Shown: piece by piece, positions 36,277 through 44,871 of the stretch
Layout of the letters: each line of letters begins with the position of its first letter
Position numbering within the stretch: position 1 is the stretch's first letter
Assembly (NCBI RefSeq): GCF_001571365.1
Contig: NZ_BCTQ01000001.1
Location: 372,001-436,000, forward strand
Origin: Achromobacter denitrificans NBRC 15125
Lineage (GTDB): Bacteria; Pseudomonadota; Gammaproteobacteria; Burkholderiales; Burkholderiaceae_B
Direction: 5' to 3'
Length of the DNA stretch: 64,000 nucleotides
Program-made: the position numbers and the translations under genes
Notes under the pieces: generated by a model
What the model was told of the DNA's origin: nothing
Databases searched by the model: none
What the model saw: the letters and a program-made list of their open reading frames with translations, nothing else

Positions 36277-37929
36277 TCAGTGTGCCGGGTCTTCGTCGAT
36301 GGCCTGGGCGCGGGTGTTCGGCAGGAACAGGCTGCCGATGACGCCCACCACGGCCGTCACCGCCACCGGGTACATCAGGCCGCCGAAGATATTGCCGCTG
36401 GCCTGGGCCAGGTAAGTCGCGGTAAAGGGCACGATGCCGCCGAAGATGCCGGCGCCGATGTGGTACGGGAAGGATAGCGCCGTATAGCGGATACGGGCCG
36501 GGAACAGTTCGACCAGGTAGGACGCGACCGGGCCGTAGACCATAGCGACGACGGCGGTCATCAGCACCAGGATCAGCACGATGGTCGTGGTGTCGACGCG
36601 GGCGGGATCGGCGCGGTCCGGATAGCCGGCGGCGGTCAGCGCGGCCGCGTAGCCGGCGCGATCGAAGCCGTTGACGGTCTTGCCGCCCACGCTCATGGCG
36701 ATGTCCTGGCCCGGCAGCGGCGCGGCGTATTCGAAGTTGATGCCCTTGCCGACCAGGAATTTCTTGGCCTGCACGCACACCTTCTTATGGTCGGCGTGGC
36801 TGCCGATCATCGCGGCCTGCAGCCCGAAGTCGCAGGCGCCGCCGCTGACGTCGGCATGCACGCGCACCGGCGTGCTTTGCATGGCTTGCGCCAGCGCCGG
36901 GTTGCCGGCCTTGAGCAGCACGTCGAACATCGAGTGGTAGCCGAGGGCAGCGACGAACAGGCCCGCCATCATGATCCACTTGCGGCCGATGCGGTCGGAC
37001 AGCCAGCCGAACAGCACGAAGGTCGGCGCGCCGATGATGAAGCCGATCAAGATCAGCGTGTAGACGCTGGTCTGGTCCAGCTGCACGGCCTGCTGCAGGA
37101 AGATCATGACGTAGAACTGGCCGGTGAAGTAGGTGGCGCCCTGGCCGGCGGTGACGCCGATCAGCGCCAGCAGCACCAGCCTGAGGCTGGACCATTGGCC
37201 GAAGGTTTCCTTGACCGGATTCTTCGACAGGCGATTCTGCTGCTTCATCCGCGTAAACACGGGCGACTCGTGCAGCTTGGCGCGCACGTAGATCGAGATC
37301 GCCAGCATCACGATAGACAGGATGAACGGCAGGCGCCAGCCCCACTGGCGGAAGTCCTCGGCGCTCATCGCGGCCTGGGTGCACAGGATCACGATCAACG
37401 ACAGGATCAGGCCCGCCGACGAGGTGATCTGGATCCAGCCCGTCAGCAGCCCGCGGCGCTTCGGCTCGCAGTGCTCGGCTACGTAGATCACCGCGCCGCC
37501 GTATTCGCCGCCCACGGCCAGGCCCTGGATGACCCGCAGGGTCAGCAGCAGGATCCACGACAGGTGGCCCGCCGATTCATAGGTGGGCAGGCAGCCGATC
37601 AGCACGGTCGCGCCGCCCATCATCACCACGGTGATCAGGAAGGTGTACTTGCGGCCCAGCTTGTCACCCAGGTATCCGAACATCACCGCGCCCAGCGGCC
37701 GGATGATGAAGCCCACGGCCAGCGCGCCCAGCGCGGCCAGCAGCGCCACGGTGGGGTTGTCCTGCGGGAACAGCACCTGGCTCATGAAGACGGCCAGGGT
37801 CCCGTAGATGAAAAAGTCGTACCACTCGAACAAAGTGCCCAGGGTCGAGGCCACCACCACCTGGCGTTCCTCTTTCCGGCTGAGCGTCTGCTCCGCGCCG
37901 ATGCGCTGCATTGCAACATTCGCTTCCAT
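36277..37929 (-). CDS. MFS transporter, metabolite:H+ symporter type
   Basis: 550 residues. Begins ATLGTLFEWYDFFIYGTL and contains GYLGDKLGRKYTF and RVIQGLAVGGEYGGAVIYVAE, the signatures of the MHS (shikimate/proline/citrate) group. Twelve membrane segments are visible, but between about residues 345 and 455 there is an inserted, mostly hydrophilic loop of about 110 residues with two or more Cys (GGACDFGLQAA, KKVCVQAKKF), longer than in typical members. ATG 37929 follows GGGGA; the ATG at 37986 is less likely. It imports an organic acid or nitrile for the operon; substrate unknown. Confidence 0.9.
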   Translation of the reverse strand: MEANVAMQRIGAEQTLSRKEERQVVVASTLGTLFEWYDFFIYGTLAVFMSQVLFPQDNPTVALLAALGALAVGFIIRPLGAVMFGYLGDKLGRKYTFLITVVMMGGATVLIGCLPTYESAGHLSWILLLTLRVIQGLAVGGEYGGAVIYVAEHCEPKRRGLLTGWIQITSSAGLILSLIVILCTQAAMSAEDFRQWGWRLPFILSIVMLAISIYVRAKLHESPVFTRMKQQNRLSKNPVKETFGQWSSLRLVLLALIGVTAGQGATYFTGQFYVMIFLQQAVQLDQTSVYTLILIGFIIGAPTFVLFGWLSDRIGRKWIMMAGLFVAALGYHSMFDVLLKAGNPALAQAMQSTPVRVHADVSGGACDFGLQAAMIGSHADHKKVCVQAKKFLVGKGINFEYAAPLPGQDIAMSVGGKTVNGFDRAGYAAALTAAGYPDRADPARVDTTTIVLILVLMTAVVAMVYGPVASYLVELFPARIRYTALSFPYHIGAGIFGGIVPFTATYLAQASGNIFGGLMYPVAVTAVVGVIGSLFLPNTRAQAIDEDPAH

Positions 37930-38101
37930 GCTTGGTTTCCCCAATCGCTTTAGATTGATATTGCTGTATTCATTAACTATTATCAAACTTAAAGCCAGGC
38001 ATGAAAAAGCTAGGGAAAACCCGGCGCGGCGGCCTGGCCCGCCAGCCGGAACCGGCTGGCGCCGCTGCTACACTCCCGCCAGAAACACAGTGGAGGCAGT
38101 A

Positions 38102-38950
38102 ATGGCAAGGCCCGCCGGCAAGGTCGAAAAGAACGCAGAACAGACGCCAACCGCTGCGCGCAGGGGCATCCAATCGATCGAAGTGGGGTTCCGGATCCTG
38201 GACGTGATCCGCAAGGCCGGCCGCCCGATGCCTTTGAAAGACATCGCGGACGCCTGTGAACTCACGGTGCCCAACGTCCATTACTACCTGGTGAGCTTCC
38301 AGAAGGTGGGCGTGGTGTTGCAGCACACGGACACCGGCCACTACGGGCTCGGGCCCTATGCCTTGCGCCTGGGCCTGGCGGCCCTGGAACAGTTCGACGT
38401 CTTCACCACGGCCCGCCCCATCATGGCCGAAGTTGCCGCGATCACCGGCCATACGGTGTTCCTGGGCGTGTGGGGCAACAAGGGGCCGACCATCGTCTAC
38501 CGGGTGGAAGGCGCGCGCAGCCGTCCGCTGCTGGAATTGCGCGTGGGCAGCGTGCTTCCCTTGCTGTCGTCCGCGCTCGGCCGGAATTTCCTGGCCCACC
38601 TGCCCGAGGCCAGCACCCGTGAACTGCTGGCGCAGGAAATGGCCTCGCCGCCGCCCGAAGGGCATGGCGGGGCGCCCGGCAACGCCTATACGCCGCAGGA
38701 CGTGCAGGCCATCCGCGACGAAGTGCGCAAGCACCACCTCAGCCGCTGCCGCGACGCCCTGCTGCCCCACTTCACTTCCCTGTCGGCGCCCATCTTCGAC
38801 ATGCTGGGCGAAATGAAGGCCGCGATCACGCTGATGGGCCCGGTGGGCGCCATCGACGACGACCTGCAATCCGACACCGCGCGGCTGCTGAGCGAAAAGG
38901 CCCGCTCGATTTCCGCCACCGCCGGCTGGGTGGATCCGGAGGGCCGCTAA
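38102..38950 (+). CDS. IclR-family transcriptional regulator
   Basis: 282 residues. N-terminal winged helix (RRGIQSIEVGFRILDVIRKA, then ELTVPNVHYYLVSFQ) and C-terminal effector domain with ITGHTVFLGVWGNKG and LPLLSSALGRNFLAHL. ATG 38102 has GGAGG upstream; a longer frame exists but reads through the MFS promoter region. Divergent from the MFS-nitrilase-flavin reductase operon, which it likely represses or activates. Its stop codon lies in a tandem 14-bp repeat. Confidence 0.92.
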   Translation: MARPAGKVEKNAEQTPTAARRGIQSIEVGFRILDVIRKAGRPMPLKDIADACELTVPNVHYYLVSFQKVGVVLQHTDTGHYGLGPYALRLGLAALEQFDVFTTARPIMAEVAAITGHTVFLGVWGNKGPTIVYRVEGARSRPLLELRVGSVLPLLSSALGRNFLAHLPEASTRELLAQEMASPPPEGHGGAPGNAYTPQDVQAIRDEVRKHHLSRCRDALLPHFTSLSAPIFDMLGEMKAAITLMGPVGAIDDDLQSDTARLLSEKARSISATAGWVDPEGR

Positions 38951-38979
38951 CGGAGGGCCGCTGACGGAGGGCCGCTGAC
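38938..38979 (+). repeat. Three tandem 14-bp repeats across the IclR stop codon
   Basis: GGAGGGCCGCTAAC at 38938, then GGAGGGCCGCTGAC at 38952 and 38966. The first unit contains the IclR TAA stop; the other two differ by one base. Confidence 0.85.
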
Positions 38980-38994
38980 CGCGGCGCGCGCGGC

Positions 38995-40581
38995 TCAGGC
39001 GGTCGCGTCCGGCAGCCGTTGCGGCGGCGGCGTGGTGGCCGCGTTCTTCCGGTAGTAGAGGATGAATTCGGGCGCCGGCATGGGCTTGCCGAACAGCCAG
39101 CCCTGGCCGAAATCCACGTTGCGGTTCTTCAGGTGGTCGGCCTGCTCCTGGCGCTCGATGCCTTCGGCCACGGTCAGCAGGTTCAGCGACTTCGCCATGT
39201 CGATGATGTGGTCCGTGACCTTGTGGGTCGCCGAGTCCGTGCCGATGGTGTCGACGAAGGACTTGTCTATCTTCAACGTGTCCAGCGGCAGGCGCTGCAG
39301 GTACGACAGGCTGGAATAGCCGGTGCCGAAATCGTCGATGGCCACCGCATGCCCCTGCTCGCGGGCCTGCTCGATGATGCAACGCGCCTTATCCACATCC
39401 ATGAATCCGCGCTCGGTGGCCTCCAGCCAGATCTGCCGGGCGTCGATGGCCGTGCCTTCCAGCATCTCTTGCAGCACGCGCAGCACCTTGCCGTCCTTCA
39501 AGTCTCCCGCGCTCAGGTTGACGGCGATGTGCATGCCCCGGTCCTCGGCGAGCAGGTCCTCCATGTCCCGGATCACCAGGCGGAACACTTCTTCGGTAAT
39601 GCGCGTCATCAGCCCATTCTCCTCGGCGATGGAGATGAACAGGTCGGGCCTCAGGGTCTTGCCGCCCGGCCGGATCCAGCGGATCAGCGCCTCCGCGCCG
39701 ACGCAGCGCCCGCTGCGCAGATCGATGATGGGCTGGTAATGGACGACGAACTCCCGCCGTCGGACGGCGGCGGCCAGCTCGCCCGCGAGCGACAGGCGCC
39801 GGCGCGACAGCCACGCCACCAGCCCGATCATGAGCGCGGCGGCCAGCGCCCCCATGGGCAGCCAGAACAGCCGCTCGCGCCGCAGCGCGCCCAGGGCCTC
39901 GCTTTGCGGCTCCAGCAGGACGACCGCCAGGTCGGCGTTGCGCGCGACGGCGCTCAGATAGGCCTCGTCGATGTTCAGCTTGCCGCCGTTGAGCGCCTGG
40001 GACACCAGCACCAGGTCGGGATGGTTGCGGGTGCCCAGCATGCCCACGCCGGGCAGCACCACGGCTAGCTGGACGCCGTCGGCGGCGCCTTTTTCGGTAA
40101 AGCGGCCCGGCTCCAGCAATGCGCTGTAGTCGCCGTAGCGCACGGCCACCATGCGGATGCCGGGGCTGACCACCGGCACGGCGTCCAGCACCAGCTGGCC
40201 GCCGTTGGACAGCAGGTACTGGGTGGGGACCAGGGCCTCTTCGTAACTGGGGACGCCCCAGGTGGTGCACTTCACGACCCTGCCGGCCACGTAGGCCAGC
40301 TCGTCGACGGCGCGGTCCTTCAGGGCCAGGGCCCGCAAGTGGCGGATGTGCTGGGGCGAACAGGGCTCGAACGGCACGTCGTTCAGGGTGCGCAGCATGG
40401 CGACCGTCTGGTCCAGCAGGCCCTGGGTGAATTTCAGGGTCCGCTCCGCCTGGCCTTGGAGATCGCGCTGCTCTACCGCGACGGCGCGGGACCAGGACAT
40501 GTGCAGCGCGAATCCGATGGGCAGCAAGGCCGCGGCGGCCGCGAAAGCGATGGCGATTCCGATTACGTACTTGCGCGGCAT
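38995..40581 (-). CDS. Cyclic-di-GMP phosphodiesterase with CSS-type periplasmic sensor
   Basis: 528 residues: a membrane segment (about 7-28), a periplasmic region with two conserved cysteines (EPCSPQHIRHLRAL and VVKCTTWGVPS), a second membrane segment (about 238-258) and a cytoplasmic EAL domain (270-515). The EAL domain is intact: GAEALIRW, NLSAGDL, WLEATERGFMD, DDFGTGYSSLSY and LKIDKSFVD. It should hydrolyse c-di-GMP to pGpG. In this family the cysteine pair is thought to respond to periplasmic redox state. Single gene; it faces the Bug gene's terminator. Confidence 0.92.
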   Translation of the reverse strand: MPRKYVIGIAIAFAAAAALLPIGFALHMSWSRAVAVEQRDLQGQAERTLKFTQGLLDQTVAMLRTLNDVPFEPCSPQHIRHLRALALKDRAVDELAYVAGRVVKCTTWGVPSYEEALVPTQYLLSNGGQLVLDAVPVVSPGIRMVAVRYGDYSALLEPGRFTEKGAADGVQLAVVLPGVGMLGTRNHPDLVLVSQALNGGKLNIDEAYLSAVARNADLAVVLLEPQSEALGALRRERLFWLPMGALAAALMIGLVAWLSRRRLSLAGELAAAVRRREFVVHYQPIIDLRSGRCVGAEALIRWIRPGGKTLRPDLFISIAEENGLMTRITEEVFRLVIRDMEDLLAEDRGMHIAVNLSAGDLKDGKVLRVLQEMLEGTAIDARQIWLEATERGFMDVDKARCIIEQAREQGHAVAIDDFGTGYSSLSYLQRLPLDTLKIDKSFVDTIGTDSATHKVTDHIIDMAKSLNLLTVAEGIERQEQADHLKNRNVDFGQGWLFGKPMPAPEFILYYRKNAATTPPPQRLPDATA

Positions 40582-40676
40582 CGAAGCCAGCCCCCTGGGA
40601 TCGCCGACCTGGCGAAGTTATATCTTTTTACACTTTTTGAGGGGCAAGTGTCTCCGGGATTTTCGGCATCGGCGCC

Positions 40677-40731
40677 AAAAAAAATGCCCCCGTGGGGGCT
40701 GCCAGGCCCCGGGAGGCATGGGGGCATTTTT
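40677..40731 (-). terminator. Rho-independent terminator after the Bug gene
   Basis: AAAAATGCCCCC pairs with GGGGGCATTTTT around an inner GC-rich hairpin, with a run of T on the reverse strand, 21 bp past the Bug gene stop. Confidence 0.85.
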
Positions 40732-40751
40732 CCGAGCGGCCGACCGGCAAC

Positions 40752-41732
40752 TCAACCTTCCGCGACGATCTTCGCGTCCTTGATGGTCTTGGCGTACTTT
40801 TCCTGCTCCTGCCGCATGAAGTCGGCGAAGCGCTGCACGCTGCCGCCGCCGTCCTCCGCGCCGACCTGAGCCAGCTTTTCCTGGACGTCGGCCATCGCCA
40901 GGACTTTGTCGATGTCCCGGTTCATGCGCTGGACCATGGCTGCCGGCATGCTGCCCGGCCCCACCATGCCGAACCAGATGCTGGCCTCGAAACCCGGATA
41001 GCCCTGCTCGGCCACCGTGGGCACGTCCGGCTGGCTCTTGGACCGCTGCTGCAGGGTCTGGGCCAGCGCGATCACCTTGCCGGACTGCAGCAGCGGGGTG
41101 GCGGTGGTCATGCCTTCGAAGCAGTACTGGACGTGCCCGCCCATCAGATCGTTCATCAGGGGCGCCGATCCTTTGTAGGGCACGTGCAGCACGTCGATGC
41201 CGGCGCGGGCCTTGAAGATTTCCAGCGCCAGGTGCTGCGCGGAACCGCTGCCGGCCGAGCCGAACACGATCTTTCCCGGTTGGGCCTTGCACAGCTTGAC
41301 CAATTCCGGCAGCGTCCGGGCGGGCTGGCCCGCTCCGCCGATCAGGATGGTGGGCGTTTTGCCCACCAGCGCGATGGGCGAGAAATCGCGTTCCACCGAA
41401 TACGCCAGCTTGGGTTGCAGGCCGGGCGCGATCCCGTGGCTATTGACGTGCGCCATCAGGAGCGTGTTGCCGTCATTGGGCTGGCGGGCCACCTGCTCGG
41501 CCGCGATGATGCCGGCCGCGCCCGCGCGGTTTTCCACGATGACGGGGATGCTCCACATCACGCCCAGCTTCTGGCCCAGCAGGCGCGCCAGCACGTCGGT
41601 GCCGCCGCCCGCCGGGAATCCCACCACGATCTTCACCGGCCCAGACGGCATGTCCTGGGCCCGCGCCGCCGCCGGCAGCACCAGCGCCGCCCCCAGCGCC
41701 GCGGCGCCGGTCATGAATTGCCTGCGTTGCAT
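40752..41732 (-). CDS. Bug/TctC-family tripartite tricarboxylate transporter binding protein
   Basis: 326 residues. Export signal MQRRQFMTGAAALGAALVLP (with an RRQFM start suited to Tat or Sec export), then the Bug fold: VGFPAGGGTDVLAR near residue 40, IPVIVENRAGAAG, HVPYKGSAPLMNDLMGGHV and GPGSMPAAMVQ. Such periplasmic proteins bind carboxylates and occur in very large numbers in Bordetella and relatives. ATG 41732 with GAGGAG upstream. Last gene after the enolase-superfamily and DapA-like genes, so it probably binds the acid they degrade. Confidence 0.92.
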   Translation of the reverse strand: MQRRQFMTGAAALGAALVLPAAARAQDMPSGPVKIVVGFPAGGGTDVLARLLGQKLGVMWSIPVIVENRAGAAGIIAAEQVARQPNDGNTLLMAHVNSHGIAPGLQPKLAYSVERDFSPIALVGKTPTILIGGAGQPARTLPELVKLCKAQPGKIVFGSAGSGSAQHLALEIFKARAGIDVLHVPYKGSAPLMNDLMGGHVQYCFEGMTTATPLLQSGKVIALAQTLQQRSKSQPDVPTVAEQGYPGFEASIWFGMVGPGSMPAAMVQRMNRDIDKVLAMADVQEKLAQVGAEDGGGSVQRFADFMRQEQEKYAKTIKDAKIVAEG

Positions 41733-41770
41733 TCTCGTCTCCTCGCGCCGGTCTTGCCGCCGGCGATTGA

Positions 41771-42676
41771 TTATGAAAGGGCCGCCAGCCGCTGCGCCAG
41801 CTGCCGGGACTGGGTCTCGTCCAACTCCACCAGCGGCGGCCTCACCGTGGCCCACGCCGGATCGCCGCGGCGCTCGGCGATCGCGGCTTTCATGGCGGGG
41901 ATCATGGGGTAGGACTGGAATACCGCGCGGGTCTCGTTCAAGGCGCGCTGCCGGTCCTCCGCGTCATCTTCGCGCCAACGCCGATAGAGCTCGACGATGG
42001 GGCCGGCATTGACGTTGCCGGTGGCGGTGATGCATCCGGCGCCGCCGGCGCGCAGGGTCTCCAGCAGCACCGTCTCCGTGCCGGCGAACACGTCGAAGCC
42101 GCGCGGCTGGAAATCGCGCAGCATCGCTTCCGTATTGGCCCAATCGCCGGAGCTGTCCTTGACGCCTGCGACAATGCCGGGAAATTCACCCAGCAGGCGG
42201 TCGATCAGCGCCAGGCTGACCGGCACGCCCGATACCGGGGGGATGTGATACAGGTAGATGCGCAGGCGCTCGTCGGCCACCTGCTCGATCACGTGGGCGA
42301 AGGCGCGGAACAGGCCCTCGTCGCTGACGCCCTTGTAGTAGAACGGCGGCAGCATAAGCACGCCCCCGCAGCCCGCCCGGACGGCATGGCGCGTCAGCTC
42401 CACCGCGTCGGGCAAGGCGCAGGCGCCCGTGCCGGGCATCATGCGCCCGGCCGGCAGGCCCGCCTCCAGCAGGGCGTCCAGCAGCGCTCGCTTCTCGGCC
42501 ACCGTCAGCGAATTGGCCTCGGAGTTGGTGCCGAAAATCGCCAGCCCCGCGCCCTGTTCGAGCAAGGCGCGGCAATGCTCGACAAAGCGCGGCGCGCTGG
42601 GCGAGCGGTCCGCGTTGAACGGCGTCAACACGGGGGAATAGACGCCCTGCGGGCGATCGGACGCAGCGGTGCTCAT
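41771..42676 (-). CDS. Dihydrodipicolinate synthase/N-acetylneuraminate lyase family aldolase
   Basis: 301 residues, TIM-barrel. GVYSPVLTPFNADRSPS start, FGTNSEANSLTVAEKRALLD (the GTTGE-like loop, here GTNSE), YLYHIPPVSG with the Tyr, and Schiff-base Lys in VAGVKDSSGD. The changed GTNSE loop argues against lysine biosynthesis and for a keto-acid lyase or dehydratase. It lies between an enolase-superfamily dehydratase and a Bug binding protein, so it probably splits or dehydrates the keto-deoxy acid formed there. Substrate unknown. Confidence 0.88.
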   Translation of the reverse strand: MSTAASDRPQGVYSPVLTPFNADRSPSAPRFVEHCRALLEQGAGLAIFGTNSEANSLTVAEKRALLDALLEAGLPAGRMMPGTGACALPDAVELTRHAVRAGCGGVLMLPPFYYKGVSDEGLFRAFAHVIEQVADERLRIYLYHIPPVSGVPVSLALIDRLLGEFPGIVAGVKDSSGDWANTEAMLRDFQPRGFDVFAGTETVLLETLRAGGAGCITATGNVNAGPIVELYRRWREDDAEDRQRALNETRAVFQSYPMIPAMKAAIAERRGDPAWATVRPPLVELDETQSRQLAQRLAALS

Positions 42677-42691
42677 GCGGGCTCTCCTGGG

Positions 42692-43819
42692 TTAGCGGGC
42701 CACGCGGGTCCACTTGCCGAAGCGCTCGACCATGCGTTCGTCGAAGCCGAATCCCAGGCCGGGTTCCTGGTGCAGGATCACGCGGCCCTGCTTGTGGGTC
42801 AGCTGGCGATCGACCAGCTTGCGGAAGTTGAGGACCTGGTCGTCCCAGAAGAACTCCACATAGCGCGCGTTCGGCGTTGCCGCCACCAGCGGCGCATGCA
42901 CGTCGTGGAACCAGTGCGGGCAGACCATGACGCCGTAGCTGGCGGCGGTGGCCGCGATGCGCTTCCATTCGGTGATGCCGCCGCACACGGCCGCGTCGGT
43001 CTGCAGGATGCCGGCCGCGCCCTTGTCCAGCAGCTCCTTGTGATACCAGCGACCGTAGCCGATCTCGGCGGTCGCGATGGGCAGGCGCGTCAGCCGCGCC
43101 AGCTTGGCATGGCTCTCGATATCGTCGGGGCCGAAGGGCTCCTCGATGAAGTACGGATCGTACTGTTCGAAGCGGCGGATGTATTGCATGGCCTGGGTCA
43201 CGTCCTCCCAGGCGTTGTTGCAGTCCATCATCAGTTCCACATCCGGGCCGATGGCCTCGCGCGCTGCCTTCAGGCGCGCTTCTTCCTCGCGCGGGGACAG
43301 GCGGCCCGTCTTCATCTTCACCGCGCGGAAGCCCTTCTCCACGTAGCTGGCCATTTCCTCGCCCAGGTGCTGCGGGGTCTTGCCGTCCAGGTAGTAGCCG
43401 CCGCTGGCGTAGGCCGGCACGGATTCCAGTTCGACCGCGCCCAGGTAGCGATGCAGCGGCAGGCCGGCGGCCTTGGCGTTCAGGTCCCACAGCGCGATGT
43501 CCAGCGCGCTCAGCGCCCGCATCACCGTGCCCTGGCGGCCCTGCAGCAGGGCTTCCTGGTACATGGCCTGCCACAGCCCTTCGACGGCGTGCGAGTCCTT
43601 GCCCAAGAGCACCGGAGCCAGCAGGCTCTCTACCGCGGCCTCGAAGATGGCGCCGCCGGCGCTGCCCACGTAGCAGAAGCCGATGCCTTCCACGCCGTCG
43701 GTGGACCGGATCTTGACCAGGCCGTAGTGCCGCGTCGAAACCGTGCGGTTGGAAAACGAAGTGACTTTGTCCAGGGGTACCGCGGCGGCGCAGACGTCTA
43801 TGGATTCGATGATGGGCAC
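42692..43819 (-). CDS. Mandelate racemase/muconate lactonizing enzyme family protein
   Basis: 375 residues. Enolase-superfamily capping domain, then the barrel with KMKTG (K-x-K type base, about residue 160), metal ligands in MMDCNNAWEDV, FIEEPFGPDDIE and ATAEIGYGRW, and a C-terminal HWFHDVHAPLVAA. Likely an acid-sugar dehydratase. The start is GTG 43819 with AAGGAG six bases ahead; the frame is open upstream to 43933 without homology. First gene of the enolase-DapA-Bug set and divergent from a LysR regulator at 43981. Confidence 0.88.
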   Translation of the reverse strand: MPIIESIDVCAAAVPLDKVTSFSNRTVSTRHYGLVKIRSTDGVEGIGFCYVGSAGGAIFEAAVESLLAPVLLGKDSHAVEGLWQAMYQEALLQGRQGTVMRALSALDIALWDLNAKAAGLPLHRYLGAVELESVPAYASGGYYLDGKTPQHLGEEMASYVEKGFRAVKMKTGRLSPREEEARLKAAREAIGPDVELMMDCNNAWEDVTQAMQYIRRFEQYDPYFIEEPFGPDDIESHAKLARLTRLPIATAEIGYGRWYHKELLDKGAAGILQTDAAVCGGITEWKRIAATAASYGVMVCPHWFHDVHAPLVAATPNARYVEFFWDDQVLNFRKLVDRQLTHKQGRVILHQEPGLGFGFDERMVERFGKWTRVAR

Positions 43820-43980
43820 AACAGGCTCCTTGGTAGCGGGAATGTTCAGGTTGGCGCCGTCAGCACGGTTGCGCTGCCTCGACGCCCTGGACGTATTCTT
43901 GCCGCGGCCAAAGAAAACAACAATTATCTTCATCCATCTTTAGAATATGAAAAAAACATCTTTTCAGGAGACTCCCGGCG

Positions 43981-44859
43981 ATGGACTCGCGCTTTCTGCA
44001 AACCTACGTCCACGTGGTGGAGCTGGGCTCGATCGCCCAGGCCGCGCGGCACCAGGGCCTGACGCCAGCCACCGTGCAGCAGCGGCTGCGCGCGCTGGAG
44101 ACGGACATGGGCAGCGCGCTGATCGCGCGTTCGGGCCGCACCGTGAAACCCACGCCGGCCGGCACCCGGATCCTTGAGCGCGCCCGCGCCATCCTGCGCG
44201 ATGTGCGGGACCTGCGCTCCGCGGCCTCGGACACCGAATTGCCCGCCGGCCCCCTCAGGCTGGGGGCCACGCCCACCGCCCTGACGGGCATCATGCCGCC
44301 GGTGCTGCGCACCTGGGTGGCGCGCCATCCGCACATCGAAATCTATATAGAGCCCGCCCCCACCACCCTGCTCTACAGCAAGGTGCTGTCGGGCGAACTG
44401 GACGGGGCGCTGCTGGTGCATCCGCTGTTCGCCATTCCCAAGACCTGCGCCTGGCGCGACCTGCGACAAGAGCCGCTGGTGCTGGCAACCCCGGCCGACA
44501 TGGAGGTGCGCGACCCGCTGGCCGTGCTGGCGCGGGAGCCCTATATCCGCTATGACCGCAGCGTGGTGGGCGGCAAGATGGCCGAGGATTATCTGCGGGC
44601 GCGCAATCTGCGGCCGCACGTGAGATTCGAGCTCGATGGAATCGAATCCATCGCCAGGCTGGTGGCCGAGGGATTGGGAGTTGCGCTGTTGCCGGACTGG
44701 GCCACGACGGGCGCGCCGTCCTCCGCCGTCAGGCGCTGGCCGCTGCCGCCGCCCTGCCCGGTGCGCACCGTGGGCGCGATCTGGCCGCGCGCAGGCGTGC
44801 GCTCGGCCCTGATGCAGGCCTTCGTCGAACTGACCGAGACCCAGCTCGGCCTGGGCTGA
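43981..44859 (+). CDS. LysR-family transcriptional regulator
   Basis: 292 residues. HTH at 1-60 (FLQTYVHVVELGSIAQAARH, TPATVQQRLRALETDMGSAL) and a LysR effector domain. Divergent from the enolase-superfamily gene with 161 bp between; it is the probable regulator of that catabolic operon. The intergenic stretch is A+T-rich near 43912-43965, as expected for promoters. The effector is presumably the transported acid or its product. Confidence 0.92.
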   Translation: MDSRFLQTYVHVVELGSIAQAARHQGLTPATVQQRLRALETDMGSALIARSGRTVKPTPAGTRILERARAILRDVRDLRSAASDTELPAGPLRLGATPTALTGIMPPVLRTWVARHPHIEIYIEPAPTTLLYSKVLSGELDGALLVHPLFAIPKTCAWRDLRQEPLVLATPADMEVRDPLAVLAREPYIRYDRSVVGGKMAEDYLRARNLRPHVRFELDGIESIARLVAEGLGVALLPDWATTGAPSSAVRRWPLPPPCPVRTVGAIWPRAGVRSALMQAFVELTETQLGLG

Positions 44860-44871
44860 ACCGCGGACGGA

